Source of the DNA: Vibrio sp. FE10
Lineage (GTDB): Bacteria; Pseudomonadota; Gammaproteobacteria; Enterobacterales; Vibrionaceae
NCBI RefSeq assembly: GCF_030297155.1
Contig: NZ_AP028067.1
Coordinates: 1,612,001 to 1,676,000 of the forward strand
DNA length: 64,000 nt
Reading direction: 5' to 3'
Below, in pieces: positions 7,832 to 15,817 of the stretch. Made by a program: the position numbers and the translations under genes. The notes below the pieces were generated by a model, which was not told the DNA's origin, did no database searches, and saw nothing but the letters and a program-made list of their open reading frames with translations. Every line of letters begins with the position of its first letter. The first letter of the stretch is position 1.

Positions 7832-8746
7832 ATGAAAAGAAATGATTTGTTGTTAGCGGTGTTCGTGATGGCAATTTGGGGATTCAATTTCTCGATGATC
7901 AAAATGGGTGTGACCAATGTTCATCCGTTGTTAGCAACCGCTGCGCGTTTCTCGCTAGCGGTTATCCCGGTGATATTTTTTGTGGCGAGACCGAATGTCG
8001 CTTGGCGCTATTTAGTGAGTTATGGCTTTGTGTTTGGTGTGGGTATTTGGGGTATGGCTTCTTGGTCAATCACAGCCGGGCTTTCTTCTGGGCTTTCATC
8101 GGTATTGCTTTCAACCAACGTGCTAATCGGTATGGCTGTTGGGGTATGGGTTTTCAAAGAAAGTGCGTCGGTTCGCAAGTTAATGGGTGCGATGTTAGCG
8201 ATGTGCGCCTTGGCGGTATTGGTTTCCGCAGCAACGGGCAATGTCACCGTTAATGGCGTGATTCTTATTATGATCGCAGCGTGCAGTTGGACGTTAATGG
8301 GCGTGATTGTTAAGGCGTCTAAAACCAAGCAGGCTTTTGCGTTTAACGTGTGGGGCATGCTGTTTGCGCCAGTTCCATTAGTGTTGTTTGCGGTTATGCT
8401 GCACGGTGACCAAATCATTTGGCAGGGGATCGCACTGTGGGATTGGAATACGACGATTGCTGTGTTGTTTCAGGCTTATCCAACCACGCTATTTGGCTAC
8501 TGGGTGTGGAATAAGTTGTTAATCCAATATCCGTTAAGCACGACCGCACCGTTAACCTTGCTTGTGCCAATCTTCGCATTGATCAGTGGTTACTTTATGT
8601 ATGACGAAGTACTGTCAGTCGCCCAAGTGGTTGCATCAGTGCTGTTCTTAGTCGGGATTGGCTTAATCGTGAAACCAGCGAAGACACCGAACACTAAAAC
8701 ATCAGATAGCGCGGGAGATAACGGAAAGCTTGTTAAGCAGTCGTGA
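7832..8746 (+). CDS. EamA/DMT-family exporter
   Basis: A 304-aa inner-membrane protein with about ten hydrophobic segments and the EamA duplicated-domain layout. The start NDLLLAVFVMAIWGFNFSMI and the segment FFVARP match the E. coli O-acetylserine/cysteine exporter EamA (YdeD) closely, so export of an amino acid or related metabolite is likely. A strong SD (AAGGAGG) precedes the ATG. It is divergent from the MocR gene and probably its target. A degraded copy of part of this gene lies at 9924-10010. Confidence 0.85.
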   Translation: MKRNDLLLAVFVMAIWGFNFSMIKMGVTNVHPLLATAARFSLAVIPVIFFVARPNVAWRYLVSYGFVFGVGIWGMASWSITAGLSSGLSSVLLSTNVLIGMAVGVWVFKESASVRKLMGAMLAMCALAVLVSAATGNVTVNGVILIMIAACSWTLMGVIVKASKTKQAFAFNVWGMLFAPVPLVLFAVMLHGDQIIWQGIALWDWNTTIAVLFQAYPTTLFGYWVWNKLLIQYPLSTTAPLTLLVPIFALISGYFMYDEVLSVAQVVASVLFLVGIGLIVKPAKTPNTKTSDSAGDNGKLVKQS

Positions 8747-8811
8747 TGTGATTCGCTGCAAAGAAGCGTGATGTAGATTAATCATCGAAACTAAAGTGTT
8801 GAATAGAAACC

Positions 8812-8836
8812 AAGGCCTCGCAATTGCGGGGCCTTA
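8812..8836 (+). terminator. Terminator-like hairpin after the EamA gene
   Basis: AAGGCCTCGC and GCGGGGCCTT form a 10-bp stem (one G-U) around AATT. The T-tract is poor, so the call rests on stem strength and position about 65 bp past the stop. Confidence 0.6.
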
Positions 8837-8931
8837 GTGTATGAATGTTTCATAATGAATTCTCGTTTCTACTAAGAATTATCTAGTTCCTGATTACGAA
8901 GTGTTCTGGAGAAATGAACTTATTGTTGTTA

Positions 8932-8946
8932 TGTTATATCATAACA
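8932..8946. promoter_or_regulatory. Candidate Zur box upstream of the aspartoacylase
   Basis: TGTTATATCATAACA is nearly palindromic and fits the gammaproteobacterial Zur core TGTTATANTATAACA with one mismatch. It differs at a single central base from the box in front of zur (14152-14166). It overlaps a TATATC that could be a -10 element, about 45 bp before the preferred aspartoacylase start. Zur control of this gene is inference. Confidence 0.5.
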
Positions 8947-8991
8947 ATAAGCAAGGGTGACTTGCACTTTCGATATTTGGAAATCAATGAC

Positions 8992-9864
8992 ATGGACAAC
9001 ATTAATCAAGTCTTGCTGGTTGCTGGAACACACGGCAACGAGCTCTCAGGAATCTATTTAAACAAGCTCATCAAAGAGCGTTTGTATGCCGCCGAGCGTT
9101 CAACATTTTCGACTACTTCTGTTATCGCAAATCCTAAAGCGGTAGAGCAGAACGTCCGATATGTTGACACGGACCTAAATCGTCAGTTTTGTAATACTAA
9201 CCACGACGATACTGCTGGTTTAGCTGAGCATACCGTGGCAAGACAGTTTATAGATAGACACGCAAGCAAAGAGCAGCAACTGATCGTGGATTTGCACAAC
9301 ACGACCAGCAATATGGGGGCGACATTAATCTTGCTTTCCAATGATGCTTTCTACCAAAAAATGGGCGCTTATGTGAAACAGCGAATGCCGGAAGCCAATA
9401 TTCTGTTTGAAGATAGAAAGCCTTGGGATGAGCAGCCTTACCTTTGCACAACAGGGAAGTGTGGAGTGATGATTGAAGTCGGGGCTCAGGCACATGGCTC
9501 ACTTAAGTTCGATACTCTCAAACTGATGAAGCAGATGCTGACCATGGTTCTTGATTACGTTGAGAAACATAACCTTAACCAAGTACAAGCGCTAGAAGAC
9601 TACGATGCTTTCTTCTATGTTGAAGAGGTTAATGTTCCACTTGGTCCTGATGGTATGCGAGTAGCCACAGTACACCCAGCGATCTGTGGTCGAGATTTTG
9701 AGGTAGTGAAGCAAGGGGAGCCTTTGCTCGCGACTTTCTTTGGTTATGATATCTATTGGGAGCGCGAACAAGATATCTATCCCCATTTCATTAATGAAAG
9801 TGCTTACGCTAAAGCCAACATTGCAATGGCATTGGCCGAGAAGCGTTTGGTTTCGGTGAGTTAG
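8992..9864 (+). CDS. Aspartoacylase (N-acetylaspartate deacylase)
   Basis: Zinc-dependent amidohydrolase of the AspA/AstE (peptidase M14-like) family that would split N-acetylaspartate into acetate and aspartate. Zinc ligands are visible in GTHGNELSG (His, Glu) and DLHNTTSNMG (His); DLNRQF supplies the substrate-binding Arg and IEVGAQAHG the catalytic Glu. ATG 8992 gives 290 aa, in line with the family. An in-frame ATG at 8914 would add 26 atypical residues running through the Zur-like palindrome, so it was rejected. A distant relative, astE, lies at 51807. Confidence 0.85.
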   Translation: MDNINQVLLVAGTHGNELSGIYLNKLIKERLYAAERSTFSTTSVIANPKAVEQNVRYVDTDLNRQFCNTNHDDTAGLAEHTVARQFIDRHASKEQQLIVDLHNTTSNMGATLILLSNDAFYQKMGAYVKQRMPEANILFEDRKPWDEQPYLCTTGKCGVMIEVGAQAHGSLKFDTLKLMKQMLTMVLDYVEKHNLNQVQALEDYDAFFYVEEVNVPLGPDGMRVATVHPAICGRDFEVVKQGEPLLATFFGYDIYWEREQDIYPHFINESAYAKANIAMALAEKRLVSVS

Positions 9865-9897
9865 AACTTTTAGCAGCTAACGAGTCCGCTAAATAGC

Positions 9898-9928
9898 CCA
9901 TGAGTGTTGTAATTCGCGACACTCATGG
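9898..9928. terminator. Hairpin after the aspartoacylase gene
   Basis: CCATGAGTGT and ACACTCATGG form a perfect 10-bp stem about 35 bp past the stop. There is no T-run, so terminator function is uncertain. Its right arm merges into the EamA relic. Confidence 0.45.
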
Positions 9929-10010
9929 CGTTATCTTGATCATTGTTGTTGCGAGTAGTAGGACGCCAATGGGTATGACAGTTAAGGCATCTAAAACCAG
10001 TCAGGCTTAA
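9924..10010 (+). pseudogene. Relic of an EamA-family exporter gene
   Basis: Twenty-eight codons and a stop read HGVILIIVVASSRTPMGMTV then KASKTSQA. The EamA gene at 7832 reads NGVILIMIAACSWTLMGVIV then KASKTKQAFAF. The alignment is collinear over about 85 bp (EamA bases near 8252-8340) and ends in a stop or small deletion. No start codon, SD or flanking EamA sequence remains. This is a decayed paralogue or duplication scar, not a functional gene. Confidence 0.75.
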
Positions 10011-10402
10011 TTTAACTGAGACAGGTCTTGTTTGTACTGTTCAATCTTTTGTTTTTCTTCGTCGATCTTCCCTTGGTATTTAGCGACCTTGTCGTCTTCG
10101 TTGAAGTCTTGCGCTTCTTGAAGTTCCTCTTTGTACTCAACGATTTCTTCTTGCGCGTCTTCAATGTCATCCATTAACTCTGATTTTAGTTCTTCGTTGG
10201 TACAGTATGTATTTAACTGATCTAAAGCGTCTGTCAGTCCTTCTAGCTTGTTGTCATATCCGTTGGCTTTCGCGATATCAATTTTCATTTCAATTTCACA
10301 CGCTTTTTTCTCACAGCCAATCTTTTGCGAACAGTCAGAAGCCAGTGCAGATAAAGGGAAAAGGAACAGAGGTAACAATATTTTAATGCTGTGTTTTGAC
10401 AT
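10007..10402 (-). CDS. DUF1090 (YqjC-like) small periplasmic protein
   Basis: 131 aa with a signal peptide (MSKHSIKILLPLFLFPLSALAS) followed by DCSQKIGCEKKACEIE, then helical charged sequence (about residues 60-130) predicted as coiled coil. The N-terminal CxxKxGCExKxCxIE pattern and length fit the DUF1090/YqjC family, periplasmic proteins of unknown function linked to acid or envelope stress in enterobacteria. ATG 10402 is chosen because it opens the signal peptide; upstream in-frame sequence is not protein-like. The stop overlaps the EamA relic by a few bases. Confidence 0.8.
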   Translation of the reverse strand: MSKHSIKILLPLFLFPLSALASDCSQKIGCEKKACEIEMKIDIAKANGYDNKLEGLTDALDQLNTYCTNEELKSELMDDIEDAQEEIVEYKEELQEAQDFNEDDKVAKYQGKIDEEKQKIEQYKQDLSQLN

Positions 10403-10553
10403 TGAGATGGCCTGATTTGGATTAGGTGAATAGAACAAGTTCGAGACGCAACTTACAGGCTCAATGCATGAAAGGCTATATCGTTTAGCTATCAGAAAAA
10501 GACCAATGATATATCGACATCTTAAGTTCAGGATCAAGTGGTTTTCGTCTGAA

Positions 10554-10584
10554 CCCTGAGTGACTGAGATTATGTCACTCAGGG
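10554..10584 (-). terminator. Terminator-like hairpin ending the zur operon
   Basis: CCCTGAGTGAC and GTCACTCAGGG form a perfect 11-bp stem about 25 bp past the COG0523 stop (minus strand). The T-tract is weak in that direction. Confidence 0.6.
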
Positions 10585-10607
10585 GAAAGTAGATTTGCTC
10601 CTAGCGA

Positions 10608-11618
10608 TTAACTAACTAAGCATTGAAGCAGGTGAGTTTCTAGGTCGCTGTCTATGGCCTGACCAATCACCTCAATTCTGGTTTCATTGCATTCATCAAG
10701 TTCACACTCTGTTAGACCATCTTCAGTTAGGTTGTAACCAAAGATACCGCTTTGAGTGATGAACACCGCTTTCATTCGTTCGGCTTTGAGCCCAACTAAT
10801 ACATTAAGCAATTGCTGACGGTCGAACAGTTTGTCAGCCGCGAATCGCCAACCAATACTTTCAAACCCTTCACCTTGGTTACTCGCCTTTATCATGCCGC
10901 TTTCTGGCATCGGTAATTCTGAAGCGAGTGGCTTATCTTGCTGATGATGATGGTGGTGATGGTGGTGATGAGCTTGATGATGGTAAAAATTGGTGTTTCC
11001 ATCGAACTCGTCGGAAGGGATCTTACCGTGATGGGCAAATATGAGTTTGGTGTCTGGGTGACAAACCTGTGCGACGTACTCAGCCAGTTTTTCTGCATCG
11101 CCACTTTTGTACAGGTCGACTTTATTACCCACAATGGTGTCGGCAATGGTGATTTGCTGATTGAAGGTATCGTGTTCAGAATAGCGTGTGTCAGAAAGCT
11201 TGCGGGCATCAACCAAAGTAATGTTCTTCTGCAGTGACAAGACTTTGCGGTAATGCTCTGAAGACAAGACTTCTAACACTTCTTTAGGGTGACCAAGCCC
11301 TGTCGGCTCGATCAATAAGCGATCAGGTTTTGCTTCTGACAGCAGTTGATTCAGTGCGATCTGCATCGGTAAACCTGCCGCGCAACACATACAGCCGCCA
11401 GGCACTTCACGAATAAACACTTGTTGTTTGCTGTCGTTCCCTTGGATCAAACTGCCATCAACGCCAATTTCTCCGAATTCATTCACCAAAATAGCCCAGT
11501 TTTCATCTGCGGGCTTGTTCTTCATTAGGTTGAGAATCGCGGTAGTTTTACCTACGCCGAGAAAGCCGGTAATGATATTGGTTGGAATACCCAAGAGAGG
11601 CTTTTTATCAGAGTTCAT
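10608..11618 (-). CDS. COG0523/CobW-family G3E GTPase, putative zinc metallochaperone
   Basis: A 336-aa GTPase with Walker A GFLGVGKT (18-25), the metal site GGCMCC (Cys76, 78, 79) characteristic of COG0523, LLIEPTGLGHP, the NKVD base-recognition motif (165-168) and a C-terminal CobW domain. A His-rich stretch (about 213-225, eleven His) lies before that domain and is typical of zinc-handling members (ZigA/YeiR type). It is last in an operon with zur and paralogues of zinc enzymes, so GTP-driven zinc delivery during starvation is likely. Start 11618 has SD GGAGAA and overlaps the previous gene by 11 bp, implying translational coupling. Confidence 0.9.
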   Translation of the reverse strand: MNSDKKPLLGIPTNIITGFLGVGKTTAILNLMKNKPADENWAILVNEFGEIGVDGSLIQGNDSKQQVFIREVPGGCMCCAAGLPMQIALNQLLSEAKPDRLLIEPTGLGHPKEVLEVLSSEHYRKVLSLQKNITLVDARKLSDTRYSEHDTFNQQITIADTIVGNKVDLYKSGDAEKLAEYVAQVCHPDTKLIFAHHGKIPSDEFDGNTNFYHHQAHHHHHHHHHQQDKPLASELPMPESGMIKASNQGEGFESIGWRFAADKLFDRQQLLNVLVGLKAERMKAVFITQSGIFGYNLTEDGLTECELDECNETRIEVIGQAIDSDLETHLLQCLVS

Positions 11619-12168
11619 TAGCAATTCTCCGATAACCTTGCACAAGGGTATGGTTTGCCGAAACAACTGATTCTGAAAACGCAGAGTACTCAGGTGGGAC
11701 CTTGGAGATATTGTTCAAATCAAACCCTGAACCGATGTTGGTCATTGGTGGTACATGGAAGCCTTCAGGTAAGTCGTGCCCATCCACCACACAGTTATGG
11801 CGAATCACACAACCTTTGCCAATCACCGCATTAAAGACTACTGAGTTGAAGCCAATAAATACGTCGTCACAGACCTCACAAGGGCCATGAATAATCGAGC
11901 GATGGGCGATGGATGAGCGTTCACCAATAGTGACGGCAGCGCCAGCTTTTGAGTGAATGACCACACCATCTTGAATGTTGGTATCACGCTTAATCACGAT
12001 GGCTTCCATATCGCCTTGTTCATTGACTTCGTCAGCACGAATCACGGCGTAAGGGCCAATAAACACGTTATCTTCAATGATGACCTTGCCACAGATGATG
12101 GCGGTCGGGTCAATGAAAGAGGTCTCCGATACTTCTGGCATGTGACCGCTTGGGTTTCTTCTTAACAT
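11608..12168 (-). CDS. Gamma-carbonic-anhydrase-like left-handed beta-helix protein
   Basis: 186 aa of hexapeptide repeats (residues about 20-140) forming a left-handed beta-helix. The three trimer-interface metal ligands of the gamma-CA family are present: His72 (VVIHS), His89 (SIAHRS) and His94 (SIIHGP). Catalysis of CO2 hydration is plausible but not certain, since many family members are inactive or bind other metals. Gamma-CAs can use iron or cobalt, so a copy in a zur operon fits replacement of a zinc enzyme. It sits 36 bp after the dihydroorotase-like gene and overlaps the GTPase gene. Confidence 0.85.
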   Translation of the reverse strand: MLRRNPSGHMPEVSETSFIDPTAIICGKVIIEDNVFIGPYAVIRADEVNEQGDMEAIVIKRDTNIQDGVVIHSKAGAAVTIGERSSIAHRSIIHGPCEVCDDVFIGFNSVVFNAVIGKGCVIRHNCVVDGHDLPEGFHVPPMTNIGSGFDLNNISKVPPEYSAFSESVVSANHTLVQGYRRIANEL

Positions 12169-12204
12169 ATTGATTTCTTTTTATTGATTGTAATAACTGC
12201 TGAA

Positions 12205-13584
12205 CTAGCGCTCGAATGACAGCCTCATTGCTGGAGTTGGCATTTCGTTTGGTATCTCATTTGGTACATGAGTGTTATGTGTGTTGTTGTCTGCGGATTC
12301 TGGGTTGGTATAAACCTTGATGCCGTTTACCCATGTATGCTTAATCTGAGCAGAGAATTCGTGTCCTGAGAATGGCGACCACCTACATTGATACAAGCTG
12401 TTTTCATTGCTGACCAAGGTTGGAGTTTGTGGGTCGACTAATACTAGGTCGGCGTAGTAACCCTCACGAATATATCCACGTTCCTGTATCGCATAACGGA
12501 TAGCTGGGTTATGTGCGGTCTTCTCGACAACCTTAGCCACTGTCATGCTTCCCGCACTTACATGGTCAAACAGGCTCAATAGGGCGTGTTGTACCAAAGG
12601 TAATCCTGCTGGGGCTTGTTCGTAAGGAACTTGTTTTTCTTCCCATGTATGTGGTGCGTGATCCGTCGCAATGATGTCTATTTTCCCCGTGTTCAAAGCG
12701 GCTAATAGGGCGTCTCTATCGCTTGGGTATTTGACGGCCGGATTACATTTAATTTGGTTACCTAGCGTTGCGTAATCTTTGTTGCTGAACCACAGGTGGT
12801 GCACACAAGCTTCTGCCGTAATACGTTTTTCTTGAATTGGCCCTGCGTCAAACAGAGCGAGTTCTTTGGCTGTCGTGATGTGCAGCACATGAAGTTGACT
12901 GTTGTGTTTTCTAGCTAGCTCAATCGCATAAGAAGAAGAGGCATAACAGGCTTTGTCGTCTCTTAGAACTGGGTGGTCTTCAATCGTGAAAACGTCTTTT
13001 TCTTTTCTTAATTGCTCTTGGTTTTTAGCGATCACTGGCCCGCTTTCGCAATGGGTAACGATAAGGGCGGGGGAATCACGAAAGATGGCATCGAGCGCTT
13101 TAGGATCTTCAACCAACAGGTCGCCAGTCGAAGCGCCCATAAACACCTTCACACCGCAGTGTTTGGTTGGGTCGAGTCGCTTAATCTGTTCGAGGTTGTC
13201 TTCAGTGGCTCCGAGATAAAACGAGTAATTTGCCAGCGAGCTTTGTGAGGCAATATCAAATTTTCTCTCTAAGGCTTCAATGGTTGTTGTGGCAGGGTTT
13301 ACGTTTGGCATCTCCATATAGCTGGTAATACCGCCTGCAACCGCAGCTCGTGACTCTGTGGCGATTGAACCTTTGTGTGTTAATCCCGGCTCACGAAAGT
13401 GGACTTGGTCGTCAATCATCCCTGGCATTAGATAACAGCCTTGCGCGTCAATGACCTCATCGTTTGGTTTTGGCTTGATATCATCTGCGATTTTTTCGAT
13501 TCGGTGACCAACGATTAACACGTCGGTTTTAGTCACAGAACCTTCATTGACCACTCGGGCATTTTTGATGAGCGTTGCTGACAT
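12205..13584 (-). CDS. Dihydroorotase-like amidohydrolase (PyrC paralogue) with altered metal ligand
   Basis: A 459-aa type I dihydroorotase-family protein; the family cyclises carbamoyl-aspartate to dihydroorotate in pyrimidine synthesis. Carboxylated Lys146 (GVKVFMGAST), His178 (VTHCES), His235 (HVLHITT) and Asp308 (ATDHAPH) are in place. In the first strand the usual HxH is Gln60-Val-His62 (IDDQVHFREPG), so one metal ligand is replaced; I recall the same variant in some Bacteroidetes enzymes. Lying directly after zur, it looks like a back-up PyrC for low zinc. An SD (GGAGAC) precedes the start. The C-terminal 25 residues are Asn/Pro-rich. Confidence 0.87.
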   Translation of the reverse strand: MSATLIKNARVVNEGSVTKTDVLIVGHRIEKIADDIKPKPNDEVIDAQGCYLMPGMIDDQVHFREPGLTHKGSIATESRAAVAGGITSYMEMPNVNPATTTIEALERKFDIASQSSLANYSFYLGATEDNLEQIKRLDPTKHCGVKVFMGASTGDLLVEDPKALDAIFRDSPALIVTHCESGPVIAKNQEQLRKEKDVFTIEDHPVLRDDKACYASSSYAIELARKHNSQLHVLHITTAKELALFDAGPIQEKRITAEACVHHLWFSNKDYATLGNQIKCNPAVKYPSDRDALLAALNTGKIDIIATDHAPHTWEEKQVPYEQAPAGLPLVQHALLSLFDHVSAGSMTVAKVVEKTAHNPAIRYAIQERGYIREGYYADLVLVDPQTPTLVSNENSLYQCRWSPFSGHEFSAQIKHTWVNGIKVYTNPESADNNTHNTHVPNEIPNEMPTPAMRLSFER

Positions 13585-13661
13585 AGCGTTTCAGTGTCTC
13601 CTTTCTGATTAGGGCTAAGGTAATTTTGAATGTATTAGAGGTTGAGCTGAATGGAATGTCG

Positions 13662-14120
13662 CTAGGTATGCTCCGCGCAATCATCGCACACGCAGTTAAT
13701 CTCCAATTGAGGGCTGACCACGGTGAAACCTTCTTGTTTAGCGTGGGATTGAAGCCCATGAATCATGGCAGGGTCGATGGTTTGCTCGCTGATTTTGTCG
13801 CACTTTGAGCAAATTAAAAATTGAGGGATACCATGCTCATGTTCGCAAAGGATATGGTCGCAGAGGATGTATTTGTTGGAGACTTTAAGTTTGTGCGCCA
13901 AGTGTTGCTCTTCAAGAAACTCCAACACCCGATAAACCGACATTGCTTGAACATGTTGGTCAAAGTGCTCTTTACAATAATCAACGATTTCATAAGCAGA
14001 AAGTGCTTTGTTGGCGTGAATCAAGGCTCGCAGGATTAGCTGTCTTTTGGCCGTAAATTGTTTGCCACTGACTTTACAGCCCTGTTTTACATGCTCGATG
14101 ATCGCTTCAAGATCTCTCAT
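13662..14120 (-). CDS. zur: Zur, Fur-family zinc uptake regulator
   Basis: A 152-aa Fur-family repressor. The N-terminal winged helix (TAKRQLILRALI through MSVYRVLEFLEEQ) is followed by a His-rich hinge and two cysteine pairs, Cys104/Cys107 and Cys145/Cys148, that would form the structural zinc site. The HLAHKL and HILCEHEHG stretches suit the regulatory zinc site. The downstream operon of zinc-related genes makes Zur far more likely than Fur or PerR. A palindrome just upstream suggests autoregulation. It is the first gene of the four-gene operon. Confidence 0.9.
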   Translation of the reverse strand: MRDLEAIIEHVKQGCKVSGKQFTAKRQLILRALIHANKALSAYEIVDYCKEHFDQHVQAMSVYRVLEFLEEQHLAHKLKVSNKYILCDHILCEHEHGIPQFLICSKCDKISEQTIDPAMIHGLQSHAKQEGFTVVSPQLEINCVCDDCAEHT

Positions 14121-14758
14121 TCAATCCACAAAATTAGAAATAACATAGATATGTTATAACATAACAACTTGAGGTGTGAAACGTACTTTTTGCTTTGTTT
14201 AAGCTAAGTGTGAGTAATATTGGTTGTGGATGAGATAAGGTGCTGAGGCGGTTGTTGAGCTGAATATTGAGTTTCGGTTGAAAATACGTTTTTAAAACGT
14301 CTAGGAGCGTGCAACATATCAATAGTCAGTATTGAGCCAATCGAATTAAATCCTGAAATGATACGAATCTCATATTTAATAATGCTTATTTAGTAACCTC
14401 TGTTGAGTTTGATATCAAATCAAGTCGCTGATTTTATTGAACATAGGAGAAAAGTCTCATAAATTAATATTTAGGAAACTAAAGTTTTAAATTCCATATA
14501 AATTCGATTAAATGGAATATAGTTCTATTTGGTTGTGTGTTAGTAGATGTTTTTTAGGCATATATGTGAATTTAGGAGTGGCTTATCTTTCTGATTTGAA
14601 AGAATAATTCAATAGTTGAGATAAAAAAGTTGGCGAAAATCAGAAGCTTGGCATACACTTTCCTTGTAAATGACCTTATCTCATTGATTGAATAGGGTAA
14701 ATGCTTTGGCGCTACTGGCGATGGTAGCAATGTTTAACATAGCTTTGAGGAAAGTTTT
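14121..14758. other. Intergenic region between zur and ihfA
   Basis: About 640 bp, AT-rich, holding the zur promoter with its Zur box at the left and the ihfA promoter at the right. I found no SD-preceded ORF, RNA gene or repeat in between. Confidence 0.5.
14152..14166. promoter_or_regulatory. Zur box upstream of the zur operon
   Basis: TGTTATAACATAACA contains the perfect palindrome TATGTTATAACATA (14150-14163) and matches the Zur core TGTTATANTATAACA with one difference. It lies about 30 bp upstream of the zur start, placed for autorepression of the operon. Confidence 0.7.
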
Positions 14759-15055
14759 ATGGCACTCACGAAGGCCGATTTGGCTGAGAACCTGTTTGAG
14801 ACACTCGGATACAGCAAGCGGGATGCCAAGGAAACGGTGGAAGTGTTTTTCGAAGAAGTTCGTAAAGCGCTCGAAAATGGCGAACAGGTAAAACTGTCTG
14901 GTTTTGGTAATTTTGATCTTCGCGAGAAAAACGAGCGACCTGGTCGTAACCCGAAAACTGGTGAAGACATTCCAATTTCTGCTCGACGTGTTGTTACTTT
15001 TAGACCGGGACAAAAACTAAAGGCCCGTGTCGAGAATATTAAAATCGAGAAGTAG
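14759..15055 (+). CDS. ihfA: Integration host factor subunit alpha
   Basis: 98-aa DNA-bending protein of the HU/IHF family, one half of the IhfA-IhfB heterodimer acting in recombination, replication and sigma54 transcription. The start [20 protein letters not shown], the signature [10 protein letters not shown] and the beta-arm [16 protein letters not shown] are almost identical to E. coli IhfA. SD GAGG lies 8 nt before the ATG. Here it is a single-gene unit with its own terminator; pheT, its neighbour in E. coli, is not directly upstream. Confidence 0.97.
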   Translation: MALTKADLAENLFETLGYSKRDAKETVEVFFEEVRKALENGEQVKLSGFGNFDLREKNERPGRNPKTGEDIPISARRVVTFRPGQKLKARVENIKIEK

Positions 15056-15064
15056 CCAAGCAAT

Positions 15065-15089
15065 AGACCACGCCTAGCGTGGTCTTTTT
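15065..15089 (+). terminator. Intrinsic terminator after ihfA
   Basis: AGACCACGC and GCGTGGTCT form a perfect 9-bp stem with loop CTA, followed by TTTTT. Confidence 0.92.
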
Positions 15090-15387
15090 GTATCTGGCTC
15101 ATTTTCACCTCCAGTAATCGTCAACTTCATACATCTCTTTAGCAGGAGATAAGTGCTATTTCCTGTACGCCTATCTTAAGTATATTAGCTCTTCTCGTTT
15201 CTCCTCATCTTACTCGTCTCCGGAATCTCATCCTTTATCTTTCATCCCTTTTACCTTTGTTGTTTGTACTTATTTTCTAATCCAACTCGCGGTATTCCTG
15301 CTTTCCATATCCTTTTCTAAGCCGTATTCCTTTCATCAAATCTAACACTAACGTTGCCTTTTCTTCCTTACTTGGCCATGCCTCTTG

Positions 15388-15440
15388 TCGTTTAGTTTTA
15401 ATAAACGAAGGTTAAATATGTTTGAATTTAAATAAACGAA
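15388..15440. promoter_or_regulatory. Operator-like repeats before the sulfite dehydrogenase operon
   Basis: TCGTTTA (15388-15394) and TAAACGA (15402-15408) form an inverted repeat. A second direct AATAAACGAA lies at 15431-15440, matching the one at 15400-15409. They sit 70-120 bp before the first cytochrome gene. The binding protein is unknown. Confidence 0.4.
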
Positions 15441-15511
15441 TCAATTTGATTTAATGCCCAGTATTAACAATCAATTAACTTATTTAACCGTTCAAATACT
15501 AAGGAGGAACC

Positions 15512-15817
15512 TTGCGACAAGCCTTTTTAGCTTTGATATTTCTCGCTCTGCCTGTGGTAGTCACGGCAGCGGAATATCAGCAAATAGCAAATATGTGTAT
15601 TGCCTGTCACGGTAGCGGCGAAGATACGTCATATCCGTCGATTCCCAACTTGAAGTGGCAAAACAAGGTTTACCTTACCGAACAGTTGTCGAACTTTAAG
15701 AGTGGTAAACGAACAGACAAAACTATGTCTAAAGTGGCTCAACTTTTGTCTGAGCAAGATATCGAGAAACTAGCCAACTACTTTTACACACTGCATCACA
15801 AAGGGTCACCCCAATGA
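15512..15817 (+). CDS. Small periplasmic class I cytochrome c
   Basis: 101 aa with a signal peptide (MRQAFLALIFLALPVVVTAA) and one haem c motif CIACH (29-33), similar to cytochrome c553-type electron carriers. A TTG start is supported by SD AAGGAGG about 6 nt upstream. The stop overlaps the molybdopterin subunit gene by 4 bp. It probably receives electrons from the sulfite dehydrogenase and passes them to the respiratory chain. Confidence 0.85.
   Translation: MRQAFLALIFLALPVVVTAAEYQQIANMCIACHGSGEDTSYPSIPNLKWQNKVYLTEQLSNFKSGKRTDKTMSKVAQLLSEQDIEKLANYFYTLHHKGSPQ

Larger units (their letters stand above)
15056..15511. other. Gap between ihfA and the sulfite dehydrogenase operon
   Basis: Contains the ihfA terminator and, near the right end, three copies of TAAACGA or its complement. 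Between about 15090 and 15380 the sequence is pyrimidine-rich without recognisable features. Confidence 0.5.

Noticed and set aside
8914..8991. Upstream in-frame ATG extending the aspartoacylase by 26 residues
   Set aside because: The added residues are hydrophobic and atypical for the family, the possible SD is too close, and the stretch contains the Zur-like palindrome that should precede the gene.
15056..15511. sRNA gene downstream of ihfA
   Set aside because: Pyrimidine-rich sequence without a promoter or terminator pair of its own; nothing supports an RNA gene.
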